Shown here in pieces: positions 47,227 through 56,760 of a stretch of DNA of 64,000 bases (position 1 is the stretch's first letter; each line of letters starts with the position of its first letter). Location of the stretch: NCBI GenBank assembly GCA_013306675.1, contig JABLUY010000150.1, positions 8,631 to 72,630 of the forward strand, written 5' to 3'. The stretch is from Thraustochytrium sp. TN22. Its lineage: Eukaryota; Sar; Bigyra; Thraustochytrida; Thraustochytriidae. The position numbers and the translations under genes were made by a program. The notes beneath the pieces are model-generated. The model was not told the origin of the DNA. It searched no databases and saw only the letters and a program-made list of their open reading frames with translations.

Positions 47227-49677
47227 ATGGCGTCGGGCGCGCAGGCGACGCAGGCGGCGCAGGCGAGCGGCGAGCGGCGCGAGGAGGACGTGGCGCTGCG
47301 CATCTGGCGCGAGGACATGAGCAAGATGCAGACCGGGACGACGATGCTGTTCACGAACGACTTTGGCGGCGCAGAATCGGTCTTCGCAAGCGGGATGCGC
47401 AACAAGCGCGACACGGAGACGCTGCGCGAGGACGGCGCGCGCGACCTGCGCGGCGCCTTCGCGCTGCAGTACGCGCTGGTGTCGGTGATCAAGGGCGTCG
47501 CGTCGCTGGCCAACGACCAGCTGGACGAGTGCCTGCAGCGGCTGTGGTTCGCGGAGCAGCTCGCGGCGGAGGACTCGGAGTGGCTCGGGAAGAGCGTTGT
47601 TCGCGGCATTTGCACACTCGTAGGCGGTGTCGTGCAGTGCCTGCAGCACTCGTTTGTCTCCGGCGTCTTCAACGTAATGAAGTCGTGGATGTGGATCAAG
47701 GTGCTGCGCACGCAGGCGGTGGACTACGTGGGCAAGGAGCGCGAGGTGGTGCGCTCGTGCGCGCTGCTCACGCTTGGCATCTTCAACATTCTGCTGAGCC
47801 TGCTGCCCACCTCCATGCTCAAGGCGGCCTCGCTCCTCAGCGGCTTTGCGGGCGACCGCGACGTCGGCCTCGGCATGCTCAAGGACTGCTGGGAGGAGGA
47901 GGGTATGTTTGCGCCCTGGGCCGCGCTCGTCTGGGCGGCCTATAACGTCGACACCAAGAGCTTTCTGGACGAGTCGCTCTCCGAGTCCGACAGCGAGACC
48001 TGCGACGCGATCTTCGCTTGGGCGCGCCAGCGCTATCCGAACTCGGTCTTCTTCAGCGGCATCGAGGCGGACTTCGAGGCGCTGCGCAAAAACGTCGACC
48101 TGGCCACGCACATCATCGATCGCGCGGCGCCCTACGCCGGCGAGCTCAAGGCGCTCGAGTGGGCGCTCAACTACAAGCGGGGCGTCTACGAGCTGGCGCG
48201 CCTCAACTTCCCGCGCGCGGCTACACACTTTGAGCAGAGCCTGCAGGTCTACGTGCGCGTTGGCCGCCGCAGCATGGTGCCTTTCATGGCCATTTACAGC
48301 GCACTCTGCTACCACGTGGTGGCACACATCAAGGACCGCGAGGAGCTCGCGGAGGACGAGCTCGAGCTCGCAGCCGCAGGCGCCTCGGCCCTTCATAGCG
48401 ACGACGAGGACGACCTTCAGGCGGCTGAGACCATGCCTCCGCCCGGCATGCCGCTCGACCGCGCGGACGACGAGGAGGACCTCCAGGCTTCCGCCCAGGC
48501 CGATCACGGCTTCCGTGACGAAGACGTCGACCATGACCATGACAATCAGAACGGCCACGATCCCGACAGGGCGGCCGAGGAACTCGACGAGGCGCCCCTC
48601 CTCGTGGCGGCCGCCGGCCGTGCCGCGGCTGAGATTGACCCGCTCAGCGAGATGGACGCCGCCACGGCCGCGGCGCACGCCGAAGAGATGCTCTGCCTTG
48701 TGCAAAACTACCGCAGCATGAAGAAGGACAACTGGGGCCACCAGGACAAGTGGGCCTTTGCCGTCTACAACGAATACGACGGCAGCCACGCGGACGAGGC
48801 CTCGGCCTACGCCGGCACCATGCGCCAGCCCTGGCCGCTGCTCGACCTGGTCGAGAGCATGATCTGGCGCATGCGCTGCACGCGCTGGATGATGGACGAG
48901 ATCACAGCCGAGATGCTTGCGCTGCTGCAGGCCGACGAGGCAGAGCGGCCACCCATCGCCGACGATCAGATCCGCGTGTGCGCCTGCTTCGCGCAGGTGC
49001 TTCTGGAGCGCGGCCAGGCCGAGCCGGCGCTTGAGTGGTGCAATCGCGGCTTTCTGCTGGAACCCTCGCTCACCGAGCAGGGCCGTGAGGCCGGTTATGT
49101 CTTCATGCTGCACTACCTGCGCGCGCTCAACATGTTCCAGCGCGGCCAGCTCCTGGCCGCAAAGCACTCGCTCAGCCTTATTGAGGCTGCCGAGAAGACC
49201 AAAACCTGGATCTACCACTACGTCATGTTCAAGAGCAACATCCTCAAGAAGCAGGTGCTTGCCGCTTCCGACAAGGTCGAGTACGCAACCATCACCGTGC
49301 CGGCCGGCGGCGTGCATGTGGACACCGTGCAAATCACCGAGCCCGGTCAGCTCGTCGCCTGGGAGTGGACCTGCCTCAAGTTCGACATCCAGTTCGCCGC
49401 CATCTTCCGCCCGGCCGACGCCGCCGACGTGGACGCCGACGACACCGGCTCCAAAATCGTCGTCATCTCCTCCATCGAGCGCCATCACCCGGAGGACGGC
49501 CCCAGCGTCGGCTACTACGTTGCGCCGGGCCCCGGCGAGGTCCTCTTTGAGTGGGACAACCGCTACAGCTTCATGCGCTCTAAGTCCATCGAGTACCGCC
49601 TCAGCAAGCTTGGTCCGGAAGACCACGACGTCCCGGCCGGCACTCCTGCCACTGACGCGGTCGCCATGCGCGAGTAG
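47227..49677 (+). CDS. TTC39: TTC39/IML2-like TPR protein fused to a GOLD domain
   Basis: 816 residues from ATG 47227 (MASGAQATQAAQ). Residues about 15-400 match the TTC39/IML2 (DUF3808) pattern: an N-terminal helix set, GIFNILLSLLPTSMLKAASL and GFAGDRDVGLGMLKDC, later TPR-like helices (YKRGVYELARLNFPRAATHF). An acidic linker (about 400-470) follows, then more helical repeats. Residues about 680-800 are a beta-rich GOLD domain: TITVPAGGVHVDTVQI, LVAWEWTCLKFDIQFA, ISSIERHHPE, and VLFEWDNRYSFMRSKSIEYR. GOLD domains in p24 and SEC14-like proteins bind partners in Golgi and lipid traffic. Yeast Iml2 acts in lipid droplet and inclusion clearance. The fusion suggests a lipid- or membrane-linked adaptor; that is inference. 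No frame break separates the parts. Confidence 0.85.
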   Translation: MASGAQATQAAQASGERREEDVALRIWREDMSKMQTGTTMLFTNDFGGAESVFASGMRNKRDTETLREDGARDLRGAFALQYALVSVIKGVASLANDQLDECLQRLWFAEQLAAEDSEWLGKSVVRGICTLVGGVVQCLQHSFVSGVFNVMKSWMWIKVLRTQAVDYVGKEREVVRSCALLTLGIFNILLSLLPTSMLKAASLLSGFAGDRDVGLGMLKDCWEEEGMFAPWAALVWAAYNVDTKSFLDESLSESDSETCDAIFAWARQRYPNSVFFSGIEADFEALRKNVDLATHIIDRAAPYAGELKALEWALNYKRGVYELARLNFPRAATHFEQSLQVYVRVGRRSMVPFMAIYSALCYHVVAHIKDREELAEDELELAAAGASALHSDDEDDLQAAETMPPPGMPLDRADDEEDLQASAQADHGFRDEDVDHDHDNQNGHDPDRAAEELDEAPLLVAAAGRAAAEIDPLSEMDAATAAAHAEEMLCLVQNYRSMKKDNWGHQDKWAFAVYNEYDGSHADEASAYAGTMRQPWPLLDLVESMIWRMRCTRWMMDEITAEMLALLQADEAERPPIADDQIRVCACFAQVLLERGQAEPALEWCNRGFLLEPSLTEQGREAGYVFMLHYLRALNMFQRGQLLAAKHSLSLIEAAEKTKTWIYHYVMFKSNILKKQVLAASDKVEYATITVPAGGVHVDTVQITEPGQLVAWEWTCLKFDIQFAAIFRPADAADVDADDTGSKIVVISSIERHHPEDGPSVGYYVAPGPGEVLFEWDNRYSFMRSKSIEYRLSKLGPEDHDVPAGTPATDAVAMRE

Positions 49678-50228
49678 CCAACCCATCGCTCGGCCTCTAC
49701 CAAACCAAACCAATCGCGCCCAAGCGAGCAAGCAACCTCTTGTGTGTACACAAATTTTGATGTTGTCAATTTCAGTCAGCAGATCATAGACAATATAATT
49801 GGCACGCGTACGCCCTGCTCTGACGCAAGGGAGGTAGGCAGGCAGCGAGCAAGAGAGGAAAAGAACGAGACGAGTTTCAGCTGTGCAGGAGAGCTCAAGC
49901 TCAAGCTCGAGCCCAGCTTCAGCTGCACGAGAGAGCGAGAGAACGACTCCAGCTTCAGTTGCGCGAAAAGGCCGCAAACGGTGTTCTTCCAGGCCGGCTG
50001 TGCGCTTCCGCTTTGGCCCGTGCGCGAAAGGGTCGAGCTCCAGCTCAAGCTCGAGCCCAATTTTAGCTGCACGAGAGAACGAGAGAACGACTCCAGCTTC
50101 AGCTGCGTGAGAAGGCCGCAGATGGGTTCTTCCATGCCAGCTGTGCGGTTCCGCTTTAGCCCGTGCGCGAGGCGTCGAGCTCGAGCTCGAGCTCAAGCTC
50201 AAGCTCGAGTCCAGCTGCAGCTGCAGCT
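49678..50228. other. Convergent 3' region, mostly tandem repeat
   Basis: From the TTC39-like stop to the AP-3 sigma stop. After about 210 bp of ordinary AT-richer sequence it consists of two and a half copies of the 140-bp repeat described separately. Confidence 0.7.
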
Positions 50229-50304
50229 TCAGCTGCGCGAAAAGGCCGCGAATGGATTCTTCCGGGCCGGCTGTGAGGTTCCGCTTTGGCCCGTGCGCGA
50301 GGCG
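49891..50304. repeat. Three tandem copies, about 140 bp, overlapping the AP-3 sigma C-terminus
   Basis: Copies at 49891-50034, 50035-50174 and 50175-50304. Each starts with a GAGCTCAAGCTCGAGC-type tract, passes through TTCAGCTGCGCGAAAAGGCCGC and ends with CCGCTTTGGCCCGTGCGCGA. Units differ by scattered substitutions. The third copy contains the stop codon and last 24 codons of AP-3 sigma. Confidence 0.88.
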
Positions 50305-50768
50305 TCCTCCGCCAGGCGCTCGAGCTTATTTGTCTCGTTGATGGCCACCAGAATGTCATGCATGTTGGTCTCCAGCACAAGGCCGCCCATGACGATCTCG
50401 TCCAAAATGTAGTGCACCTTGTCAGCGTGAAAGATGAGGTCCAGCTCGCACACGGACTCAAAGCACTTGTCCAGCGTCTCCACGAAGACCTGGATCAGGT
50501 CCAGAATGCCAAGCTCGCTCTCGGTATCCTCACAGGCGAACACGAAGAAGAGCGTCGCGTAGTGCCTGTAGATGAGCTTCGTGCCCTTGCCCCACGACCC
50601 GGACAGACTGTCTCCCGTCATGAAGTTGCAAACAGTCTCTGCGCGCTTCGAAATTAGCAAGAAGATCTCCCGGATCAGCGTCTGCTGCATCGCCTCGTCC
50701 ACCGGCTCGTAGAACTTGGCGCACCGGGGCTGCCCGTAGTTGTTGATGACGAAGATACCCCGAATCAT
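50229..50768 (-). CDS. AP3S1: AP-3 complex sigma subunit
   Basis: 179 residues from ATG 50768 (MIRGIFVINNYGQPR). Longin-fold small chain of the AP-3 adaptor, which sorts cargo to lysosome- or vacuole-type organelles. The AP-3 type is set by RHYATLFFVFACEDTESELG, ILDLIQVFVETLDKCFE and HYILDEIVMGGLVLETNMHD. The conserved part ends at about residue 155 (KLERLAED). The last 24 residues (from ASRTGQSGTSQPARKN to FSRS) have no counterpart in the family and are encoded by the last copy of a tandem repeat. The gene is convergent with the TTC39-like gene. Confidence 0.95.
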   Translation of the reverse strand: MIRGIFVINNYGQPRCAKFYEPVDEAMQQTLIREIFLLISKRAETVCNFMTGDSLSGSWGKGTKLIYRHYATLFFVFACEDTESELGILDLIQVFVETLDKCFESVCELDLIFHADKVHYILDEIVMGGLVLETNMHDILVAINETNKLERLAEDASRTGQSGTSQPARKNPFAAFSRS

Positions 50769-53104
50769 CCTCTCCGTCCTGGCTGGCGCCCGACGCGCGT
50801 GCCCGCCCAACGGGGCCGCCGCCGCTCCGCGCCGCGCGGGGAGGCTGCGCCGCCCGGGCCGCCAGGGCTGCCGCTCGCCGCGCGCCCGGCCGCGAGCGAG
50901 GCCGGTGATTGCCTGGCCTCGTGCGCGCGCTGCCGCGCCCGCCGCGTCCACTGGTCGCGGCCTAATTCCACCCTTGGGCCTCTTCGCAGCCAACCGTCGT
51001 CGCCTCGGACGGCGTGCGGCTTGCCTGCGACTGCGAGCTGACAGTGAGTCCCAGGTCCACACCAGCTTCAGTTCCGGATGGCTTGGCAAGCTTGGCAAGT
51101 CGGGTTGCCAGCTGGGCCGAGTCTGGCTTAACTTGCCTGCTTGCCTGCTGGCCAGCTGGCCTGCTGGCCTCCAAAGATGATGCCAGTGAGCCGCCAAAGC
51201 GGCCACCCGTCCCAAAGCCTCCTCTCTTGGCTCAGCTCGCAGCTCGGCTCTGCGTCAAACACCGACTGGAGCTACTTCTACTCTCAGCCAAAGGTCAAAG
51301 TCGAGCGTACTTTGACCGACCACTACGAACAAGCTGCAGAGCCCGGCGCTGCGCGCGAGGCTAGGCCCGGCCTCAGGCGGCCAGACCCGAAGAGAAAAGG
51401 TTGGCCCAGCCGTGTCAAGCTGCCGGGCTAGAGGCAAACGTGCTAGGACGGCCGAAACGCTCGACACGACCGTGCTCGTGCTGCGCGGAGTGTCCACTGG
51501 CGATTGTGCGGGGCACCATGGTACCAGCAAGCAAGCTGTTCATGCCGGTGCCCAGAGGACGACAAGTGCCAGACACGTCGCGCGTCCCGGCGAAACATCT
51601 CAGCGCGGGCCTTGCTGTAAGTTTGGCCCTGGGCCGGGCCCGGGGCTGGGCTAGTGGAAACGGACACCTAGCTCGACGCGGCCCTCGCCGCCTGTTGAAC
51701 GTTGCTATGGCGTACAAAGACCTCTCGTCGATGCGTTTCATTCAAGGTGCTGCGGGCTCGGTTCGATCAACTCACTTGTCGTGCCTCCTTGGCATAGGTT
51801 TCCTTGCTTGCCATTGCTTGGTTGCTTCACTGTCAAGCAACCGAGTTGACTTGTTCACTTGTTGACTTGTTCACTGCAAGTTGCCTCGGCCACGGCCTGG
51901 CGGCCAGCGTCGCAGGCATGACGACCACGGCACAAACAACCCACTGGCCGAAAAGACAGTGCATACAGCGTCAGCGCGCAGTGAGTGGCAAACTCCGCTC
52001 AACGGCTTGGCGTGGGTCCGTGCCCTTGCCGGCTGTCAAGCGAGGCGAGCTCTCACTCAACCTTGATTGCCGGCGACGAGGCCCGCTTGGGCCCTCCGGA
52101 AGCCAACGGCACGGAGGGCTGTGGGAATCGCGAGCAGGCGCTGTAGGAGTCGGCCACTAGGGTTCCTAAGGGGCCGCCAACGGCAGAGGATCTCCAGGGG
52201 CGAGTCCTGTCTCGTGACCCCCTGGATGTCCCAGAGTCATAGCGACAGAGGGGTAGAGGCAAAGAGAGGAGGCTACCCTGGGTGGCTGCGGGCCGAGGGC
52301 GGCAGAGGGCGCCAGGCGGAGGCCGCGTGCGAGGACGTTGAGCCGCGCGGGGGCAAGCGCGTTCAGAGACGGCTGTCTCCTATGCCTCTGGGGATCCGGC
52401 ATGCGGCTTCGAGGGGCACCTCTGGGGGTTGGAGGGGCAGAGGGCTGCCCTCTAGACGGGGGGGGCAGCGCGACGCGGCTCGGGGCGAAGCGACGCGGGA
52501 GTTGCGGGGAAGAAACGTTGAGGCCGTTGAGGTCGCCCTGCCTTCGTAGACGAGCTCTCAGGAGTTTCCGCTACGAGGGACCTTCTGCTCTCGCGCAGGC
52601 TATGGAAAAACGGTCATCTGTAGCGCCAATACCAGCACGAACAGCAGCAGCAGACAAGCAACCGCACGCTAGTTCGCGCAGGACTCCGTGCGTGCGAGGC
52701 CTGAGAGCGCGCGCGCGAGCGTCGCGGCGGCTGTGTCGGAGGTGAGTGAGCGAATACACCGCGCGAGGCGCGCGGAGCTTCGAGCGTCGCGCTGCTCGAA
52801 GCGGCCGCAAGACTCGAGTTTGCCGGTCTGCCACGTCCTTTCCTGGCCCGTCTTGACCGGGTGTGGACTCCGTGTCCACGTTCGCCGAGGCTGGCCCGGA
52901 GAAGAGGGCTTGCGACGCGAGCAGTGAGGACGGCGTGGAGGCCGACCACGAGAGCATCGTCGTCAGCTTTCTTGGCCTGGCACGCGTCGCAGCGCCAGGT
53001 GACCACTGGAGAGAAGGACCTTGGCAAGCACAATGTACAAAGCAAGCCCTTTACTGACGTCGCCTTTCAACAACAGGAGCTCCCAGCACACGTCTACAAA
53101 CACG
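50769..53104. other. Gene-free divergent region, AP-3 sigma / EGF protein
   Basis: 2.3 kb without a supportable open frame. CCACTGGC at 51494-51501 and 51941-51948. GCCAGC/TTGCC words near 51110-51170. A hairpin- and G-run-rich block lies at 52140-52585 (listed separately). Confidence 0.5.
52140..52585. other. Hairpin- and G-run-rich block, possible structured noncoding RNA
   Basis: No open frame of interest, but several inverted repeats lie close together: CCAGGGG/CCCCTGG stem at 52194-52225 (18-nt loop); AGAGGGC/GCCCTCT at 52439-52453; a bulged CCTTCGTAG/CTACGAGG pair near 52541-52582. G-runs at about 52389-52465 could form a quadruplex. I could not match it to RNase P, MRP, SRP, U3 or telomerase RNA by eye, and the strand is unknown. 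Confidence 0.3.
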
Positions 53105-54145
53105 ATGATCTCCAAGCTGTCCATGTGCGCCCTGGTGGCGGTGGCAGCTAGCCTCGTGGCCACGTCGGAGGCGGCGTGCGCATCAAACTGCAATGGCCAC
53201 GGCACTTGCGGCGCCTGGGATCGCTGCACGTGCTATGCGTCGTACGCCGACCCGAACGCGGAGGACTGCTCGCAGCGCGTGTGCCCCTTTGGCAAGTCGA
53301 GCGGCAAGCTCGCCTACGATAGCCTGAACGCCCCGGCGGTGCACAGCTATGCCGAGTGCAGCGACAACGGTATCTGCGACCGCCGCACTGGTATGTGCGA
53401 GTGCAACGATGGCTTCACGGGCAAGGCTTGCCACCGCAACCAGTGCCCGAGCGACTGCAATGGCCACGGCCAGTGCCAGCCGCTGATCACCTTCGAGTCG
53501 AACTACAACTCGGCCTGGGATCACGACCAGACCCAGGTGTGCAAGTGCGACCCGGGCTACGAGGGCCCGGCGTGCGAGCGCCGCATGTGCCCCAAGGGCG
53601 ACGACCCGCTCACCCTGCGCGTTGGCGCCGGCGCTCAGGTGGACGAGGAACAGACTGTCGTGATCAGCCCGAACGGCGGCTCCGGCATGACCGGCGAGTT
53701 TACGCTCCTCTTCACCGACTGGACCGGCCAGGTGCACGAGACTTGGCCGCTTGATGTGACTTCCGTCACCGCGCTCCAGCTCGAGGAGGCCCTCCAGGCG
53801 TTCCCGAACAACATCATCCCGGACGTCTCGGCCTCGATCACCTCCACAACCGACGGCACCACGGACACGGAATTCGTGATCACTTTCGACTCGACCGACA
53901 ACGCCGGCACGCAGAACCTGCTCGCCGTGGACACCAGCACCCAGACTGTGGCTGGCATGCAGCCGCAGAAGGCCGGTGTGACCCTCACCGGCACGCTGGC
54001 GACCTCGGTGACTCGCAGCGTCACCGGTACTGAGGAGTCGAAGGTCTGCTCGGGCCGCGGAATCTGCGACACGGACCTCGGCACGTGCACGTGCTTTACC
54101 GGCTTCTACGGCCACGCTTGCGCCTTCCAAACGGCGCTCCAGTAA
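53105..54145 (+). CDS. Secreted EGF-like protein of stramenopile mastigoneme type
   Basis: 346 residues from ATG 53105 (MISKLSMCALVAVAASLVAT), a clear signal peptide cut near residue 23. EGF-like modules: CNGHGTCGAWDRCTCY, CSDNGICDRRTGMCECNDGF, CPSDCNGHGQC, and a final CSGRGICDTDLGTCTCFTGF. Between them, about residues 185-310 form a beta-rich spacer (GGSGMTGEFTLLFTDWTGQV, TALQLEEALQAFPNNI) introduced by RRMCPKGDDP. I know this order, with the CPxGDDP turn and the following beta spacer, from stramenopile tubular-hair (mastigoneme) and related surface proteins. There is no membrane anchor, so it is secreted. The exact family is inferred from pattern only. Confidence 0.75.
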   Translation: MISKLSMCALVAVAASLVATSEAACASNCNGHGTCGAWDRCTCYASYADPNAEDCSQRVCPFGKSSGKLAYDSLNAPAVHSYAECSDNGICDRRTGMCECNDGFTGKACHRNQCPSDCNGHGQCQPLITFESNYNSAWDHDQTQVCKCDPGYEGPACERRMCPKGDDPLTLRVGAGAQVDEEQTVVISPNGGSGMTGEFTLLFTDWTGQVHETWPLDVTSVTALQLEEALQAFPNNIIPDVSASITSTTDGTTDTEFVITFDSTDNAGTQNLLAVDTSTQTVAGMQPQKAGVTLTGTLATSVTRSVTGTEESKVCSGRGICDTDLGTCTCFTGFYGHACAFQTALQ

Positions 54146-54367
54146 CCTCTCGAAGACATCGACATCATCTTCGTGCAAATCGTTAGCTAAAAGCTACCTG
54201 GCTGCTTGCTCACTTGCTCCTACCGCACCTCCCATGTCCTGCTCTCCATCTCTCTTCTTCGCAGCGTTCTCAGAGAGCGTTCTGTCAGAGAGGTTCGGGC
54301 TGGCTAGTCTAGTAGCTAGCTGTTTTAAAATGCTGAGAAAGGAAGTTGATCTCACTGTCAGTGCGAG

Positions 54368-56391
54368 TCATGGCACGGCACTGGCGTTCTGGAACTCGCT
54401 AAAGCAGGTGGCGAGCATGACGGTCCGCTCAACGTCATGAATGGCATGGTACATGGACATGACGGCGGCCTTGGCCCGGCGCGCGCGCGCGTGCAGCGCG
54501 CCGCTCGCGTTTGTATCATCTTCCTGCATGTTGAGCAGGTCCGTGTTGGCGCTGTAAATGGCGCGGTGGCGCACGCGCAGATTGAGCAACGTCTGCAAGG
54601 CGGCTCGCGCCGGGACGTCGGCCAGCGACTGGTCCTTGATGCGGAAAAGATAGGTGGTGTAGTTCGGGTTCATGTCGGCACGCTTGGCGGCTTCCTCCAT
54701 GAACAGGTAGCCCGCGCTGGTCAGCTCGTGCACGGCGGCGCGCGCGTCGCGCGGGTCGAGGAGCGCCGTCTCCGCGATATCCTTCTCCTCCAACGCGCCC
54801 TTTTGCAGCAGCATGCAGATGATCCGCCGCGCGTGAGGCCCGTGCGCGTCCTGGATGAGCCGCAGCGCGGCCGCGCGCTGAATTGCCTCAATGCAGCCTG
54901 CATAGTGGATTTGCACCGCGCGCTTCTCCAGTATGGTGATCTTGAAAATGAAATCCAGCGGGTCCAGGGCGCTATCCACCTCGAATCCGATCCGGGAGAC
55001 TGCGTCGAGTCGCTGCAGCAGCCAGTCGAGCGCCTTGGTGCGCGTCCCCAGCCCGCGCTCCATCGCCTCCTCGTCCAGCGCCACGGAGATGGGGTCGCTG
55101 TCTTCCAGCTTGTCAAAGTCCACGCGCATGCTATGCGAGTCGTCGCGCAGGATGAACGGGTCGCCGTAGCCCGTGGCGCACAGGCCGTAGTTCCGGCAGT
55201 CGTTATCCACGACGCGGCGTAGAATCTCCTCGAGCGCACGCGAACCGACGCGGTCGCCCCAGTACTGCGCAACGAGCTGGCCGCGGAACTCGTACAGAAA
55301 GTAGTTCCAGTTCAGCTTGTACCAGGTCGCGTGCTTGCGCTCCTTGGTGATGGGCTCCACCGGTGCCGGCTCGCTCGTGCCCAGCGGCGGCCGCGAGACG
55401 TGGGAGAACGGGAGGCCCACCACGGCCCGCGGTGGCGCGTCCATGGCCGCGGCCTTGCGCTTCTTGCCACCGACGCCGTCTGCACCGTGCTCCTGCTCAG
55501 GCGGCAGCATGGCTCGAACCGAGGCCAGCGTGAACTTGCGGTGCCGGACCAGGACGCCCTGGTACACGAGGCGGTCGAAGACGGGCGCCACGCGGTCTTT
55601 GATGGCCTGCGCCACGGGCATCTCCAAAACCGCTGCCTCGTCCGCCTCCTTGGTGGCGTCCGCCTCGGAGAACTGCCACTTGTGCGCCGCAAGAACGTCC
55701 TCGTAGAGCGCCTTGGCGCGGTCCTGGTCGCGCCACAGGATACGCAGCGCGAAGTGGTCCAGCACGCCTTCCTTGGAGTCCGCGCCTAGCAGCGCCACCT
55801 CCTCAAGCAGGAATTGCGCCTCGTCGCCAAAGGTGCGCAGCACGTTGCCCTGGAAGAGCGCGATGCGCGGCAGCATCACCACGCGCCGCGGGTCAATCGT
55901 GTACAGGCCCGTCGGCGGCGTCTTCTTGGCGGCCTCCAGCGGGTCATCTGCGCTATCCTTGGGCGGCGCGGCGCGGGCGTGCACCTGCACCATGTCGTGG
56001 CGGATCAGCGTCAGCAGTGCGGACCGCACAAGGCTCTCGTTGAGCTGCCCGAACACCTCGTCCACGTTGTCCTCCGCCACCAGTCCGCTTTGGGACCGCG
56101 GGCCAGACGGCTCAAATCGCTTCGCGTGCATGAGGATGCCCTTGAACGGTAGCGGCCCGAGGCGCATCAGCACCTGGCCCACCGCGGAGACCACCTGCGT
56201 CCTTGCCGTCACCGCGCGTGCGCAAGTCAGCCCCAGCTCGTTCCAAGCCCAGCCCAGGAGGCGTGCATCATCACCTCGCCACTTACCGGTCCAAAGTAGT
56301 CTGTCAGCACATCGGTTGCCAGCGGGTGCAGCATCTGCGGGCTCAGCCGCTGCTTCACCGGCTTGGACGCGTCGTTCACCTTCTTCGCCAT
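54368..56391 (-). CDS. POLR3C: RNA polymerase III subunit RPC3/RPC82 (two exons)
   Basis: 643 residues: exon 1 is 56391-56287 (35 codons, MAKKVNDASKPVKQR to LTDYFGP), exon 2 is 56194-54368. RPC3/RPC82 forms the RPC3-RPC6-RPC7 heterotrimer that positions Pol III at promoters and helps open DNA. Several winged helices can be seen: VVSAVGQVLMRLGPLPFKGI, LVRSALLTLIRHDMVQVH and ARRIICMLLQKGALEEKDI. The word WYKLNWNYFLYEFRGQLVAQ is family-typical, followed by the coiled C-terminal region and a last VMSMYHAIHDVERTVML. Starting at the first Met of exon 2 would drop the first winged-helix strand; the spliced model restores it. Convergent with the EGF gene. Confidence 0.92.
56195..56286 (-). other. Spliceosomal intron in RPC3, 92 nt
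   Basis: Minus strand: starts GTAAGTGG and ends GGACGCAG, phase 0, joining YFGP to VVSAVG. GCTGACTTG lies in the middle as a possible branch site. Confidence 0.92.
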
Positions 56392-56760
56392 GGTGCCGGC
56401 ACAGCTCGTCGCCCTCGCCTCGCCGCCAGCCGCCACAAGCAGTCGCCGCGACGAGCCTGCTTTCGCGCGCGGCTCGACGCGCCGCGCGCCGCGACCCCGC
56501 GCCCTCGCGCGCGCTCCTGCGCCCCTCCGCGCCCGCGCCCGTTCTTTTTCTGCCCTAGCCGGCCTGCGGCGCCGCCAGCGCCGGGCCGCCACGAGTGGCG
56601 GGCCGCCGGGACCAGAGCGCCGCGGGCGCGTCGCCGCCGCCGAGGCCATCATCGACTCCGAAATCGAGTTGTCAAACTTCGTTCTTCTTTCACTTTGGTT
56701 CAAGAGATAGGGCCTAGCCTGAGCCTGAGGGGAGGGAGGTGGAGAGAGAGAGAGAGGCCG

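Noticed and set aside
47080-50202. Very long minus-strand open frame (about 1040 codons) opposite the TTC39-like gene
   Set aside because: It is antisense to a gene with clear family motifs; high GC and few stop codons make long antisense frames common here. Its product is low complexity (His/Arg/Leu/Val) with no domain.
2526-56391. A functional cluster of RNA polymerase genes (TFIIE-beta, RPB9, RPC3)
   Set aside because: Only TFIIE-beta and RPB9 are adjacent. RPC3 is 50 kb away among unrelated genes, so chance is enough.
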